32,651 nt of DNA from Nostoc sp. PA-18-2419 (lineage in GTDB: Bacteria > Cyanobacteriota > Cyanobacteriia > Cyanobacteriales > Nostocaceae): assembly GCF_005869855.1 (NCBI RefSeq), contig NZ_SZNH01000009.1:71845-104495 (forward strand), read 5' to 3'. The notes beneath the pieces are model-generated. The model worked only from the letters and a program-made list of their open reading frames with translations. It was not told where the DNA came from and did not search any database. Each line of letters begins with the position of its first letter. Positions within the stretch are counted from its first letter, which is position 1. The translations under genes were made by a program, and so were the position numbers. Shown one piece after another: positions 24,084-32,651 of the stretch.

Positions 24084-24950
24084 ATGCTCAAAAGTCCTCT
24101 CCGATATCCTGGTGGTAAGTCAAAAGCAATAAATCAAATAGTTGAATACTTACCAGAAAATTTTTCCGAATTTAGAGAACCTTTTGTCGGTGGTGGTTCT
24201 GTATTTATTTACTTAAAACAAAAATTTCCTAATATCAAAATTTGGATTAACGATTTAAACTGCGAACTCTTTTTATTCTGGAAATTTGCCCAATCTGATA
24301 TAGCTCAGTTAGTTAAAGAAATTCGCTATATTAAAGTTAAGTACACAAATGGTAAATCACTGTATACAGAATTGACTAGTATAGATGTCAACAATTTATC
24401 TGATTTTGAAAGAGCCGTTCGCTTTTTTGTCCTGAATAGAATTACGTTTTCCGGCACTGTAGAATCAGGCGGTTTTTCACAAGAAGCTTTCCATAAACGT
24501 TTTACGGATTCTTCAATAGAAAGGTTGGAAAAGTTAGAAAATATTCTAGAAAAAAATGTAATAATTACTAATTTAGATTATAGCTATTTATTACAAAAAG
24601 AAGGTAAAAAAGTATTTTTATTTTTAGATCCACCATATTTTAGTGCTATTAAATCAAAGCTTTATGGTAAGGATGGTGACTTGCACATCTCATTTCAACA
24701 TCAAAGATTTGCTGAACTTTTGCAATCATGTCATCATCGCTGGCTAATCACTTACGACGATTCCCCACAAATTAGAGAAAATTTTCAATGGGTTAATATT
24801 TCAGAGTGGGAATTACAATATGGGATGAATAATTACAAGCAGAGTGGTGCTGCTAAGGGAAAAGAGTTATTTATTACTAATTACAAACATAAACTCGATT
24901 GTAAGAAAAAATTAAAAAATCAGAATCTTGTGAATCCGGCTTTGCAGTAA
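24084..24950 (+). CDS. Dam-type (D12 class) adenine-N6 DNA methyltransferase
   Basis: A 288-residue class-alpha adenine methyltransferase. The N-terminal RYPGGK (7-12) is the family start, motif I is FVGGGSVF (34-41), motif IV is DPPY (182-185) and the region around [15 protein letters not shown] is the target-recognition side. No restriction endonuclease lies beside it, so it appears solitary. Members of this group often methylate GATC, the core of the HIP1 octamer abundant here, and solitary GATC methylases are known in Anabaena; specificity is inferred. It may act in mismatch repair or genome maintenance. The gene is more AT-rich than its neighbours. Confidence 0.88.
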   Translation: MLKSPLRYPGGKSKAINQIVEYLPENFSEFREPFVGGGSVFIYLKQKFPNIKIWINDLNCELFLFWKFAQSDIAQLVKEIRYIKVKYTNGKSLYTELTSIDVNNLSDFERAVRFFVLNRITFSGTVESGGFSQEAFHKRFTDSSIERLEKLENILEKNVIITNLDYSYLLQKEGKKVFLFLDPPYFSAIKSKLYGKDGDLHISFQHQRFAELLQSCHHRWLITYDDSPQIRENFQWVNISEWELQYGMNNYKQSGAAKGKELFITNYKHKLDCKKKLKNQNLVNPALQ

Positions 24951-25053
24951 AGCCTCGAGCTTTGAACTGAACTTTGATGAAAGCCTATTTTTCGGTAGGA
25001 TAGCTCCCATGCCCTGCAACGTAGCTACACCCTACAACACACAAACCCTAGCG

Positions 25054-26130
25054 ATGACAACTTCTCCAATCCCTGCACAAGAATCCTATTATGTTCTGCT
25101 GCAACAATTAATAGATGGCCAATCATTGTCGCGTACTCAAGCTGCTGAATTAATGCAAGGTTGGCTTAGTGAATCTGTTCCTCCAGAGTTATCAGGAGCA
25201 ATTTTAACAGCACTGAACTTTAAAGGCGTTTCTGCCGACGAATTAACTGGCATGGCTGAAGTATTACAATCGCAGTCAATGCTGGAGACTGGGCAAAAAT
25301 CCACCCAATCTCCAATCCCTAATCCCCAATCCTTAATTGATACCTGCGGCACTGGTGGAGATGGAGCGTCAACTTTTAATATTTCCACGGCAGTTGCCTT
25401 TGTTGCGGCAGCGTATGGGGTACCTGTTGCCAAACACGGTAATCGTTCAGCCTCAAGTCTCACCGGAAGCGCCGATGTTTTGGAAGCTTTGGGTGTAAAT
25501 TTGAGTGCGCCTAGTGAAAAGGTACAAGCTGCTTTACACGAAGTGGGGATCACTTTCTTGTTTGCCCCTGGCTGGCATCCAGCACTCAAAGCAGTTGCCT
25601 CATTGCGACGAACTCTTAAGGTACGAACAGTGTTTAATTTACTTGGCCCCTTAGTAAATCCCTTGCGTCCAACTGGGCAAGTGGTGGGATTATTCACTCC
25701 TAAACTTTTGGCAACGGTTGCTCAAGCTTTACAGAATTTGGCCAAGGAAAAAGCAATTGTGCTGCACGGGCGAGAAAAACTCGATGAAGCTGGGTTAGGA
25801 GATTTAACTGACTTAGCGGTGTTATCAGAGGGAGAAGTGCAGTTAACTAGTATTAATCCCCTAGATTTGGATCTAACTCCTGCTCCCATAGGTATGCTTC
25901 GGGGTGGGGATGTGCAAGAGAATGCAGCGATTCTCAAGGCTGTACTCCAAGGTAAGGGAACTCAAGCACAACAGGATGTAGTAGCTTTGAATGCCTTGTT
26001 GGCATTGCAAGTAGCGGGAGTAATACCATTACTCGATCACGCTCAAGGTATTAAAGTTGCTAAGGATATCCTACAAAGTGGCGCGGCTTGGACGAAGTTG
26101 GAGCAGTTAGTTCAATTTCTAGGGAATTGA
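25054..26130 (+). CDS. trpD: Anthranilate phosphoribosyltransferase
   Basis: A 358-residue TrpD, the second step of tryptophan synthesis (anthranilate plus PRPP to phosphoribosyl anthranilate). The PRPP-binding DTCGTGGDG (96-104), KHGNRSASS (127-135), [10 protein letters not shown] and [16 protein letters not shown] are all intact. An insert of about ten residues (QSPIPNPQS) encoded by heptamer repeats sits just before the PRPP loop. I chose ATG 25054; an in-frame ATG at 25009 would add 15 residues with no family support. The gene's last 71 bp overlap the end of the convergent protease gene. No other trp gene is in the window, which is usual for cyanobacteria. Confidence 0.95.
   Translation: MTTSPIPAQESYYVLLQQLIDGQSLSRTQAAELMQGWLSESVPPELSGAILTALNFKGVSADELTGMAEVLQSQSMLETGQKSTQSPIPNPQSLIDTCGTGGDGASTFNISTAVAFVAAAYGVPVAKHGNRSASSLTGSADVLEALGVNLSAPSEKVQAALHEVGITFLFAPGWHPALKAVASLRRTLKVRTVFNLLGPLVNPLRPTGQVVGLFTPKLLATVAQALQNLAKEKAIVLHGREKLDEAGLGDLTDLAVLSEGEVQLTSINPLDLDLTPAPIGMLRGGDVQENAAILKAVLQGKGTQAQQDVVALNALLALQVAGVIPLLDHAQGIKVAKDILQSGAAWTKLEQLVQFLGN
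25304..25331 (+). repeat. Heptamer tandem repeat inside trpD
   Basis: Four contiguous 7-base units, CCCAATC, TCCAATC, CCTAATC and CCCAATC. The same unit occurs just before carA (27338-27386) and after it. Here it is translated, encoding approximately residues 84-93 of TrpD in a loop ahead of the PRPP-binding motif. Confidence 0.85.
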
Positions 26131-27115
26131 TTTGTGATCGCAATTGCGGGCGAAACTCTACCACATTACGTTTGATTGTGACATCGTAATTGCCAAAAAA
26201 GTCATGTCCTAAAAGTCCGGTCTCGAGTTCCGTACCAGCGATCGCTACTGGTACTCGATTCACCTTCACCCCTCCAAGTGCCATTGAATCAACATAGCCC
26301 ACAGGAAATTCTACAGATCTGGAACTGGCGGTGTTTGCCTTAGCTCTCCCTACTGGCACTATTCCCAAAGCATTTGCCATCTCTTGCGTGATCACAGTAC
26401 CACTGGCTCCTGTATCTACAATCATTTCAAACTTTTGCTGACCATTGAAGGTGACTTCCACAATTGGCGTACCACCAGCGCGCCTTTTAATCGGCGCTGT
26501 AAACACTGCTTGATCTGGAATTACCACTGCTGATGAAGGTCTTTGTGATTCTGGTGGTAATAGTTTTTTTTGTACAGGAATCGTTATCGGTGAGCTAAAC
26601 CTTGGTATAGTTGCTGTTTGGGGAACTACAACTACTATTTTTCGGGGTTCCTTAACTACTATGGGGCGAGGATTAGCTTTTTGTTTGGCATATTTGATTT
26701 GGCGCTGATATTCTGTGATTTTCGATTGAGCGAAGGCAAACTCTGGGGTTTGTCGATGCACTTTTCGCATCAGAGCGATCGCATCTTGGTATTGACTCGC
26801 GACCAAATTCCAATCATCTGGAGATTGAGCAGATTGGCTAATACTCCAAGCGCTAACAGCTTTATCTAACGCCAACTCAAAAACACTAGGTTCAGTTTCA
26901 GACGGCTCTTGCGGCTGTGCTTCTGGGGTAGCTGCTGATGTTGGTGGTTTGGTAGTGGGAGGCTGTACTGATGCCAAATCCCCAACTGAGGCGGGTTGCT
27001 CGTTGCCAGCAGTCGTAGTGTCTCGTTTGTCTTCACTACAGGCAACAGTCAAAACCGCTAGAGCGCTGAGTACAAAAAAAATTAGGGTTGCACGGGATAA
27101 AAAAGTCGGAAGCAT
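26060..27115 (-). CDS. Lipoprotein with retropepsin-like aspartic protease domain
   Basis: A 351-residue exported protein. The signal peptide ends in a lipobox (VLTVAC, Cys26), predicting a lipid anchor. Residues 30-80 are a Pro/Thr/Glu linker, 80-150 a helical part ([20 protein letters not shown], then [20 protein letters not shown]), and 210-335 a clan AA protease with the active-site motif [10 protein letters not shown] (Asp234). The flap and second hydrophobic-hydrophobic-Gly ([16 protein letters not shown]) fit the single-domain, dimeric retropepsin-like family found in many cyanobacteria. Substrates are unknown. I chose ATG 27115, which gives a normal signal peptide; a start at 27196 would add 27 residues. 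Its stop lies 71 bp inside trpD on the other strand. Confidence 0.85.
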   Translation of the reverse strand: MLPTFLSRATLIFFVLSALAVLTVACSEDKRDTTTAGNEQPASVGDLASVQPPTTKPPTSAATPEAQPQEPSETEPSVFELALDKAVSAWSISQSAQSPDDWNLVASQYQDAIALMRKVHRQTPEFAFAQSKITEYQRQIKYAKQKANPRPIVVKEPRKIVVVVPQTATIPRFSSPITIPVQKKLLPPESQRPSSAVVIPDQAVFTAPIKRRAGGTPIVEVTFNGQQKFEMIVDTGASGTVITQEMANALGIVPVGRAKANTASSRSVEFPVGYVDSMALGGVKVNRVPVAIAGTELETGLLGHDFFGNYDVTIKRNVVEFRPQLRSQINSLEIELTAPTSSKPRHFVGYP

Positions 27116-27284
27116 AATTAATATTAACTGCCCAAGCTCCTGCAAATCCACTCTCGCGTACCTATTTAAAGATTGTAAGTAAAAGACAACAGACATCAGG
27201 CAACAAGCAATTTTAATTTTTAATTAACAACCTGAAAATTTGTAGTCGCTCAACTTATGGCAAAATTGAGGATCGCAGTCTTGG

Positions 27285-27386
27285 GAAGTAGGGAGTAGAG
27301 AATAAGCAGTAGGGACTAAAGAAAAGTTTTCTCAATGCCCAATCCCTAGACCCAATTCCCAGTAACCAATCCCCAATCCCCAATCT
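27285..27386. repeat. Heptamer-type repeats touching the carA start codon
   Basis: An AGTAGGGA-rich segment (27286-27315) is followed by CCCAATC-type units from 27338 to the base before ATG 27387. The last two units are CCCCAATCCCCAATCT. The tract replaces the region where a ribosome binding site would be expected. Confidence 0.75.
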
Positions 27387-28547
27387 ATGTTCTTGTCTGA
27401 GGCAATACCAGCTTTACTTGTTTTAGCAGATGGAACCGCTTATCATGGTTGGTCTTTCGGTGCTACGGGAACCGCCATCGGAGAAGTGGTATTCAACACT
27501 GGTATGACTGGCTATCAAGAAGTACTAACCGATCCTAGTTACTGCGGTCAGATTGTGATTTTTACTTATCCAGAATTGGGAAATACTGGCGTCAATCCTG
27601 AAGATGAGGAATCAGACCGACCCCAAGTGCGGGGTGTGATCGCCCGTAATATTTGTCATCGACCAAGTAACTGGCGATCAACACAATCCTTACCTGACTA
27701 CCTCAAACAGCATCAAATACCAGCTATCTATGGCATTGATACCCGCGCCCTCACCCGGAAAATTCGCATGTTCGGAGCCATGAACGGTGGCATTTCCACG
27801 ACTATTTTGGATCAAGGGGAATTATTAGAGCAGGTGCAGGCAGCTCCTTTGATGACAGGATTAAATCTAGTTCGTGAAGTGACTACACCAACGACTTATC
27901 AATGGTCAGATCCCACAATTCCAGCTTGGGAATTCAAGCTAGAAACTGCGAATAATAATATTGAAGAACCCTTTATCGTTGTTGCTCTTGACTTTGGCAT
28001 CAAACGCAATATTTTGCGTCGCTTAACCAGTTACGGTTGTCGGGTAATTGTTGTGCCTGCTGATACGCCATCAGAGGAAATTCTCAACTATAATCCTGAT
28101 GGTGTTTTTCTTTCTAATGGGCCTGGCGATCCTGCTGCTGTCAGCGAAGGAATTGCAACTGCCAAAGCGCTGCTGCTGAGTCAAAAACCCATCTTTGGGA
28201 TTTGTATGGGACATCAAATTTTAGGTCATGCTTTGGGAGCAGAAACCTATAAACTCAAATTTGGTCACCGTGGTTTGAATCAGCCTGCGGGTTTACAACA
28301 AAGGGTAGAAATTACCAGTCAAAACCATAGTTTTGCCATCGATCAAGATTCTCTACCTGCGACAGTTGTGGAAGTTAGCCACCTGAATTTAAATGATCGC
28401 ACTGTTGCCGGGGTACGTCACAAGTCTCTGCCTATATTCTCCGTACAGTATCACCCAGAAGCCAGTCCTGGACCTCACGATGCTGATTACTTGTTTGAGC
28501 AATTTGTTCAAGCCATGCGAATAGCACGTCAAGGTGATGGGGACTAG
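27387..28547 (+). CDS. carA: Carbamoyl-phosphate synthase small subunit
   Basis: A 386-residue glutaminase subunit of carbamoyl-phosphate synthase, supplying ammonia to CarB for arginine and pyrimidine synthesis. The N-terminal domain has [17 protein letters not shown] and [13 protein letters not shown]. The class I amidotransferase domain has SNGPGDP, nucleophile Cys273 (GICMGHQ), and His356/Glu358 ([10 protein letters not shown]). Length is normal. The start ATG 27387 directly abuts heptamer repeats and has no purine-rich ribosome site, so translation initiation may be inefficient or use another mechanism; TTG 27393 is an alternative. carB is not in the window. Confidence 0.95.
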   Translation: MFLSEAIPALLVLADGTAYHGWSFGATGTAIGEVVFNTGMTGYQEVLTDPSYCGQIVIFTYPELGNTGVNPEDEESDRPQVRGVIARNICHRPSNWRSTQSLPDYLKQHQIPAIYGIDTRALTRKIRMFGAMNGGISTTILDQGELLEQVQAAPLMTGLNLVREVTTPTTYQWSDPTIPAWEFKLETANNNIEEPFIVVALDFGIKRNILRRLTSYGCRVIVVPADTPSEEILNYNPDGVFLSNGPGDPAAVSEGIATAKALLLSQKPIFGICMGHQILGHALGAETYKLKFGHRGLNQPAGLQQRVEITSQNHSFAIDQDSLPATVVEVSHLNLNDRTVAGVRHKSLPIFSVQYHPEASPGPHDADYLFEQFVQAMRIARQGDGD

Positions 28548-28548
28548 G

Positions 28549-28673
28549 GGCTGGGGATGAGGGAGAAGCAGGGGAGCAGGGGAGCAGGGAGCAGGGGGAA
28601 AAGAGGTAATTTTTCATTCTCCCCCTTGCCCCCTGCCCCTCTGCCTCTTGTGCTCCAATCCCCAATCCCCCTT
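28549..28673. repeat. Purine/pyrimidine heptamer tract after carA
   Basis: A purine-rich run (GGGGAGCAGGGAGCAGGGGG type, 28560-28600) is followed by a complementary pyrimidine-rich run (CCCCCTTGCCCCCTGCCCC type, 28620-28650) and two CCCAATC-like units. The two halves can pair as a long imperfect hairpin and may end carA transcription, though no clean T-run is present. Confidence 0.65.
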
Positions 28674-28740
28674 ACTCCAGCAGATTGTAGACAACTTGCT
28701 CAAAAACCATCTATACTTGAGCGTTCACTTTAAACTTATG

Positions 28741-28754
28741 AGGAGGGAATTATT
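28741..28754 (+). promoter_or_regulatory. Strong ribosome site followed by an in-frame ATT
   Basis: AGGAGGG at 28741-28747 is an excellent Shine-Dalgarno sequence. The only codon at correct spacing in the frame of the downstream STAS gene is ATT at 28752; the first conventional start in frame, GTG 28776, is 29 bases from AGGAGG. Initiation at ATT would add eight residues ending EPLNLTV. A 9-codon out-of-frame ORF also starts at ATG 28738. Confidence 0.4.
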
Positions 28755-28775
28755 GCTGAGCCACTAAATCTAACC

Positions 28776-29114
28776 GTGAGCCTGAGAGGCACTCGTGAAA
28801 TCCGGGATAACTGCCAGCTATTCCGCCTCACAGGTTTGTTAGATGCTTTTTCTGAACCGACATTTCGCAAGGTACTTGAGAGCAAGATTGACGAGGGTCC
28901 TAAGCATATTATTTTGGATCTTTCACAAATCGACTTTATTGATAGCTCTGGCTTGGGTGCTCTGGTGCAGGCAGCCAAGAAGGCTCAAAACGCTGATGGC
29001 ACTTTGCAAATTGTCACGAATGCTCGGGTAACTCAAACGGTCAAGCTTGTTCGTCTAGAGAAGTTTCTCTCCCTGCAAAAATCAGTTGAAGATGCTCTAG
29101 AAAATGTCAAGTAG
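28776..29114 (+). CDS. Anti-sigma factor antagonist (STAS domain)
   Basis: A STAS-domain protein of 112 residues from GTG 28776, or 120 if it begins at ATT 28752. The core reads FRLTGLLDAFSEPTFRKVL, then HIILDLSQIDFIDSSGLGAL, the motif with the regulatory serine (Ser57 or Ser58 in GTG numbering), and ends LVRLEKFLSLQKSVEDAL. The family binds or releases anti-sigma kinases depending on serine phosphorylation (partner switching). No kinase or phosphatase partner is in the window. The ribosome site at 28741 argues that the true start lies upstream of the GTG. The gene is isolated, 229 bp after carA. Confidence 0.88.
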   Translation: MSLRGTREIRDNCQLFRLTGLLDAFSEPTFRKVLESKIDEGPKHIILDLSQIDFIDSSGLGALVQAAKKAQNADGTLQIVTNARVTQTVKLVRLEKFLSLQKSVEDALENVK

Positions 29115-29732
29115 TCTTGATTGCTCGACCTCTTGAGATTAACTTAGCTATCCAGATTCAACATTGGATAGCTCAATTATTAAAACTTCTGGCAAAAACC
29201 TCTCTCCTTGTGGGAGAGGCAAAAAGCCAGTTGAGCTATTATATTTAAAACTGAATCAGGATAAAGATATAAACAGTCAATTTGGAGACCATACAAAGCA
29301 AGTTTGGAGATTTGTTCATAAAATTACCAACCTGTTGGTTAGGATATTTTGATAAAATATCAAACCAAAGATAATTGTTAGAAAACAAAGCCAACAGATT
29401 AATATATATTTAAACTTTACTTGATATTTCCAGCTTGGAAACCGTTGCTTACTAAGTAAATATGGCAATGTGGTGAATTAAAAAAAAGAGCTACGATGTC
29501 AAAATTTTATCTGATGTAAGGCATAGACCACAATCAGTATACGAAATTATATTCACCGAAGGTTGACATCAGGGTGATCTAAAATGCGAAGTTTTAATCA
29601 AAAAAGATAAAATTTAGTAAGTAATTTTGATAGTGTTGATTATGCTAGGTGTATTATGATGGCATACTTCAGAAATATCAATTTTTGCGAAGAATGCCTG
29701 AAAATTTGAGCTAGTCAAGGAATTATTTATTT
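29115..29732. other. Gene-free 618-bp gap with one hairpin
   Basis: AT-rich, with no convincing gene on either strand. A stem-loop lies at 29202-29218 (CTCTCC, loop TTGTG, GGAGAG); read on the minus strand it is followed by five T, as in a terminator, but no minus-strand gene ends there, so it is more likely an interspersed repeat. The rest may hold the promoter of the Mini-III gene. Confidence 0.45.
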
Positions 29733-30212
29733 GTGAAGTCAAAGGAGGAAGAGCTATTAGATGGACAAGATGAAACTCCAAAAGAGAATTTATCTTGGAC
29801 TCAAGCACTCTTGGCTACTACAGCGCCATTATCCCAACAGATTTCGCTTTCACAAGTACAACAAATTTCTCCCAATGCTTTAGCATATTTGGGGGATGCA
29901 ATTTATGAAGTGTATGTTAGAATGCTCTATCTGTTACCACTACAGCGACCAGAAACTTATCATCGTCTGGTAGTGGCACAGGTAAGAGCAGAAACACAAG
30001 CGCTACATTTGCGATCGCTGACTCCTCATCTGAGGGACACCGAATTAGAAATTGTCCGCCGGGGTCGAAACGCTGCCATAGGACGCCCTAAGCGACTTGA
30101 TCCCGAAATTTATCAACAGGCAACTAGTCTGGAAACTTTAATTGGCTACCTGTATCTCACAGATTACCAGCGCCTAACCGAACTATTGGAAATACTCCAT
30201 CTAAATAAATAG
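29733..30212 (+). CDS. mrnC: Mini-ribonuclease III
   Basis: A 159-residue RNase III catalytic domain without a double-stranded RNA-binding domain. The catalytic signature reads [15 protein letters not shown] (Asp55, Glu59), and the second acidic helix comes from the [20 protein letters not shown] stretch near the C-terminus. Mini-III matures the ends of 23S rRNA as a dimer. It starts at GTG 29733 with AAGGA about 10 bases upstream; an AAGGAGG within codons 3-5 has no in-frame start behind it. The first 20 residues are acidic and variable. It is 46-90 bp ahead of the 23S rRNA methylase gene, so both likely form one transcript. Confidence 0.9.
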   Translation: MKSKEEELLDGQDETPKENLSWTQALLATTAPLSQQISLSQVQQISPNALAYLGDAIYEVYVRMLYLLPLQRPETYHRLVVAQVRAETQALHLRSLTPHLRDTELEIVRRGRNAAIGRPKRLDPEIYQQATSLETLIGYLYLTDYQRLTELLEILHLNK

Positions 30213-30303
30213 TGAGAACTTTCACAATCATCAAAACAGTAGAGATAGGTCTGGAAAATTGGCTCGTCAGGATGCCTACTATACGCTATATCCTAAAACT
30301 CAA

Positions 30304-31275
30304 ATGTCGAATAAACCGAGGAAAATGAAGACTTCTAGCGAACCGAATCGTGGGCAACCTGTAAAACTCCAGGGTAAACGTGTTGTTACCAGTCCGATTC
30401 GCAATCCCAGAAAAATAGATAGTAAGCCTATTGCTAACTCACGCCCACAAAATAGCAACTTCTCCCATCCGTCTTTATCTACAAAACTAACAGAAGATAG
30501 CGACTTAATTTACGGTCGTCATCCTGTATTGAGTGCATTGCAAAATCAGCGCGGTCTCAACCGCATCTGGATTACTAGCCGTCTGCGCTACGATCCCAAC
30601 TTTCACCATTTACTGTTGCAAGCAAAAGAAAATGGTACAGTTATTGACGAAGTTGAACCCAAGCGCTTAGACCAAATCACCAATAACTCTAATCATCAAG
30701 GTGTGGCGGCACAAATTGCTCCCTACACATACATCGAATTACCGGATCTGATTGAGCAAGCAAAATCTGTAACCGATGCTGTAATTGTTGTGGCTGATGG
30801 AATTACCGATCCCCACAACTTAGGAGCAATTATTCGCACTGCTGAGGCAATTGGCGCTCAAGGATTAGTGATACCTCAAAGAAGGGCTTCTGGGATCACT
30901 TCCACTGTTGTCAAAGTTGCAGCAGGTGCTTTAGAAAATTTTTCCGTAGCAAGAGTTGTCAACCTTAGCCGCGCTTTAGAAGAATTAAAAACTGCTGGAT
31001 TCTGGATTTATGGTACTGCTGCAACTGGTAGCGAACCCTTACATACAGTCAATTTTAGCGGACCTATCGTTTTAGTAATTGGTTCTGAAGGTGAAGGTCT
31101 GAGTATGTTAACTCAACGCTCATGCGATGTCTTAGTGTCAATTCCCTTACAGGGCAAAACTCCTAGCCTCAATGCCTCAGTAGCAGCAGGTATGGCACTT
31201 TATGAAATTTATCGCCAGCGATCGCTAAATACCCTGCATTTAGATAAATTACAAAAAACCTCTTTGAAAAAATAA
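30304..31275 (+). CDS. rlmB: 23S rRNA (guanosine-2'-O-)-methyltransferase, SpoU family
   Basis: A 323-residue SPOUT methyltransferase of the TrmH/RlmB type, methylating the ribose of a conserved guanosine in 23S rRNA. Residues 1-65 are a basic, unstructured extension. The substrate-binding domain starts [12 protein letters not shown] (69-80). The catalytic SPOUT knot carries [14 protein letters not shown] (Asn172, Arg178), IGSEGEGLS and [19 protein letters not shown]. The start is uncertain: ATG 30304 is conventional, and an in-frame TTG at 30259 would add 15 residues. Pairing with Mini-III is also seen in Firmicutes, which supports a shared rRNA-maturation operon. Confidence 0.92.
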   Translation: MSNKPRKMKTSSEPNRGQPVKLQGKRVVTSPIRNPRKIDSKPIANSRPQNSNFSHPSLSTKLTEDSDLIYGRHPVLSALQNQRGLNRIWITSRLRYDPNFHHLLLQAKENGTVIDEVEPKRLDQITNNSNHQGVAAQIAPYTYIELPDLIEQAKSVTDAVIVVADGITDPHNLGAIIRTAEAIGAQGLVIPQRRASGITSTVVKVAAGALENFSVARVVNLSRALEELKTAGFWIYGTAATGSEPLHTVNFSGPIVLVIGSEGEGLSMLTQRSCDVLVSIPLQGKTPSLNASVAAGMALYEIYRQRSLNTLHLDKLQKTSLKK

Positions 31276-31362
31276 CCGTAAAAGAGTATAAAGAAATGTA
31301 AATGTTAATCAAGTAACATATTTTTTGACACCCTGTAGCACGTTTATAAATCCGCGAAAACT

Positions 31363-31665
31363 ATGAAAACCATTTGGCATAACCTTAAGGAAGGGTTGAT
31401 CAATACGTTCGACTACTTCGGCTTGGCTTGGTGGGTAGAGATTGTAACGCAAAATCCCCGCTGCACGTATTACTTCGGACCATTTCTGAGTTCTTCTGAA
31501 GCAAGATTGGCTAGCATTGGATACATAGAAGATTTGGAGATCGAAGGAGCGCAGGGAATTATTGTAGATGTCAAACGTTGTAAACCCAATAATTTAACAA
31601 TTGCTGAAGACTTGGGGGAAAAGTTTGACCGCAAAGTACAGCCTGCCTTTGGCGGTCAGATTTAA
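31363..31665 (+). CDS. DUF1816 domain protein
   Basis: A 100-residue cyanobacterial protein of the DUF1816 family. The pattern FGLAWWVEIVTQNPRCTYYF, then GPFLSSSEARLASIGYIEDL and QGIIVDVKRCKP, is characteristic. These small proteins resemble a free-standing domain found in some phycobilisome-linked or regulatory proteins, but their role is unknown. ATG 31363 lacks a clear ribosome site. It is convergent with the hydrolase gene, with a palindrome between them. Confidence 0.82.
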   Translation: MKTIWHNLKEGLINTFDYFGLAWWVEIVTQNPRCTYYFGPFLSSSEARLASIGYIEDLEIEGAQGIIVDVKRCKPNNLTIAEDLGEKFDRKVQPAFGGQI

Positions 31666-31680
31666 TTCAGGCAAGAGTTA

Positions 31681-31726
31681 AGATAATTCGCAATTCGTAA
31701 TTTAGAGTAGTAATTACGAATTATCT
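31681..31726. terminator. AT-rich palindrome between convergent genes
   Basis: AATTCGTAATT (31692-31702) and AATTACGAATT (31712-31722) are exact complements over a 9-base loop. An alternative outer pairing, AGATAATTCG (31681-31690) with CGAATTATCT (31717-31726), is also perfect. It lies between the ends of the DUF1816 and hydrolase genes, so it may serve as a two-way terminator, though it lacks a GC-rich stem. Confidence 0.4.
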
Positions 31727-31754
31727 AGTTAATAGTCAAAAAAGTTTGAATGGA

Positions 31755-32609
31755 CTATTGACGACGAATTACCTGGGGATGTTCTTCCAACCAATGGTCA
31801 ATATCATTTAGTACTAGGTGGGGAACTTCCCATGGGAAAAGGTGAGCAGTGTTGGGGTAGCATTGCCATTGGCAATTGTTCAGATGTCCAGCAGTTTCTA
31901 AGCTAGAATCAACTGTGATGTGACGGTCTTGGACGCCAGCAAGCATTAAACTAGGACATTGAATTTGTGGCAAGTCTGAAAGTCTGTCATACCCGGCTTG
32001 AATTGCGCTATAAAGAGCGCGAGTCGCAGCAGAAGAGGTTTGCAAATATGCCGGCACTGCTTCGGTGGCAATATAGCTGTAACTAATAAATGTATGTTGT
32101 TGGATTAAGTGGCGAAAAAGCGATCGCTTACCGAAAGTTTCAATATTCCACTGCCAACTCGGTTTTATATAGTTCAGTAAAGCTGCAACACCAGTATATA
32201 AATTATCTTGCCAAGTGATGGGAGGATGACTACCACGGGGTTTTGCGGCTGTCGCTACCAAAATCAAACCTGTAACGCGCTTTGGCAAACGTAATGCCAG
32301 TTCCATTGCCAAAATCCCGCCAAGTGACCAGCCTAATAAAAGGCATTTTTGAATATGAAAACGGTCTAGCAGGGCTTCTAAGTCGTTTAAATGGTCATTC
32401 ATCTCAAAATTGCCATGATAGCGACTTTTGCCATATCCACGTAAATCTGGGGCAAAAGTTTGGTAGCGTTTTGATAAATGATTGGTGAACACAGAAAGAC
32501 TACGACCAGAACCAGGATGACCGTGTAGGGCTAAAATGGGAAATCCTTGACCTTGGACGTAGACGTTGAGATTTGCAGCAGCAGTAGTGTAAGTGTGGCG
32601 ATCGCTCAT
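31755..32609 (-). CDS. Alpha/beta hydrolase
   Basis: A 284-residue alpha/beta-hydrolase fold enzyme. The oxyanion strand is LALHGHPGSG (27-36), the nucleophile elbow GWSLGG (Ser95), and the acid and base are Asp227 (AGVQDRHI) and His255 (NTAHLFPWE). DLRGYGKS (55-62) is the usual conserved loop. The lid region (120-200) is rich in Trp, Tyr and Phe. No signal peptide, so cytosolic; substrate unknown. ATG 32609 and GTG 32612 are both possible, following GAGGAG on the minus strand. The gene is complete within the window, starting 42 bp from its end. Confidence 0.9.
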   Translation of the reverse strand: MSDRHTYTTAAANLNVYVQGQGFPILALHGHPGSGRSLSVFTNHLSKRYQTFAPDLRGYGKSRYHGNFEMNDHLNDLEALLDRFHIQKCLLLGWSLGGILAMELALRLPKRVTGLILVATAAKPRGSHPPITWQDNLYTGVAALLNYIKPSWQWNIETFGKRSLFRHLIQQHTFISYSYIATEAVPAYLQTSSAATRALYSAIQAGYDRLSDLPQIQCPSLMLAGVQDRHITVDSSLETAGHLNNCQWQCYPNTAHLFPWEVPHLVLNDIDHWLEEHPQVIRRQ

Positions 32610-32651
32610 CACTCGCCGTTCTCCTCTCTGGGGAATAAATGTTCTAAAATA

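Noticed and set aside
25137-25697. 186-codon minus-strand frame inside trpD
   Set aside because: Antisense shadow of trpD, which is unambiguous from its PRPP-binding motifs.
28432-28665. Minus-strand 77-codon frame near the end of carA
   Set aside because: Translated heptamer repeats (Ser/Pro/Cys-rich) plus antisense of carA.
29164-29352. 62-codon frame in the gap after the STAS gene
   Set aside because: Spans an interspersed hairpin repeat, has no ribosome site and no motif.

Overview
The window is chromosomal DNA from a filamentous cyanobacterium, most likely Nostoc/Anabaena or a close relative. Supporting signs are the many HIP1 octamers (GCGATCGC) in and between genes, the heptameric short tandem repeats (CCCAATC and GGGGCAG types) typical of Nostoc genomes, cyanobacterial families (DUF2808, DUF4278, DUF1816, a one-helix high-light-inducible protein, a plastid-type terminal oxidase), and a low-to-medium GC content. 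No tRNA, rRNA, CRISPR array or intact transposase was seen.

Positions 1-14300 form an accessory region rich in redox and stress genes. In order it holds a DUF1622 membrane protein, a DUF2808 exported protein, a decayed Dps ferritin, a condensation-domain acyltransferase, a small membrane protein, a UspA protein, a plastoquinol terminal oxidase (PTOX), a short-chain dehydrogenase, a lipoprotein, an HExxH protein, a small secreted protein, a DUF4278 protein, a GMC oxidoreductase, a GST-like protein, a mercuric-reductase-like flavoprotein, a convergent Crp-type regulator, a secreted protein and a zinc-ribbon microprotein. The region has been rearranged repeatedly. It carries three broken pieces of Crp-type genes besides the intact one, a second PTOX 3' end, and a GMC gene reduced to its two ends. 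The pattern suggests oxidoreductase genes that were each once followed by a convergent Crp gene.

Positions 14260-23450 open with structured, repeat-rich DNA, including two interleaved perfect inverted repeats. Then come two very large genes 121 bp apart: a dynamin-like GTPase (851 aa) and an Hsp70/actin-fold ATPase (989 aa). This pair is the best candidate for a poorly described system; the architecture recalls the SrfC/SrfB pair of proteobacteria, but that link is an inference from domain order and length. A nitroreductase, a Dabb-domain protein, a 217-bp MITE-like element and an unrecognised 369-aa protein follow.

Positions 23700-32651 are mostly core chromosome: a high-light-inducible protein, a solitary Dam-type methyltransferase, trpD (with heptamer repeats inside the reading frame), a lipoprotein aspartic protease overlapping trpD tail to tail, carA (with heptamer repeats touching its start codon), an anti-sigma-factor antagonist that may begin with ATT, Mini-III RNase followed by RlmB (both 23S rRNA maturation enzymes), DUF1816 and an alpha/beta hydrolase.

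All family assignments come from reading motifs and recalled family features; no database search was run.
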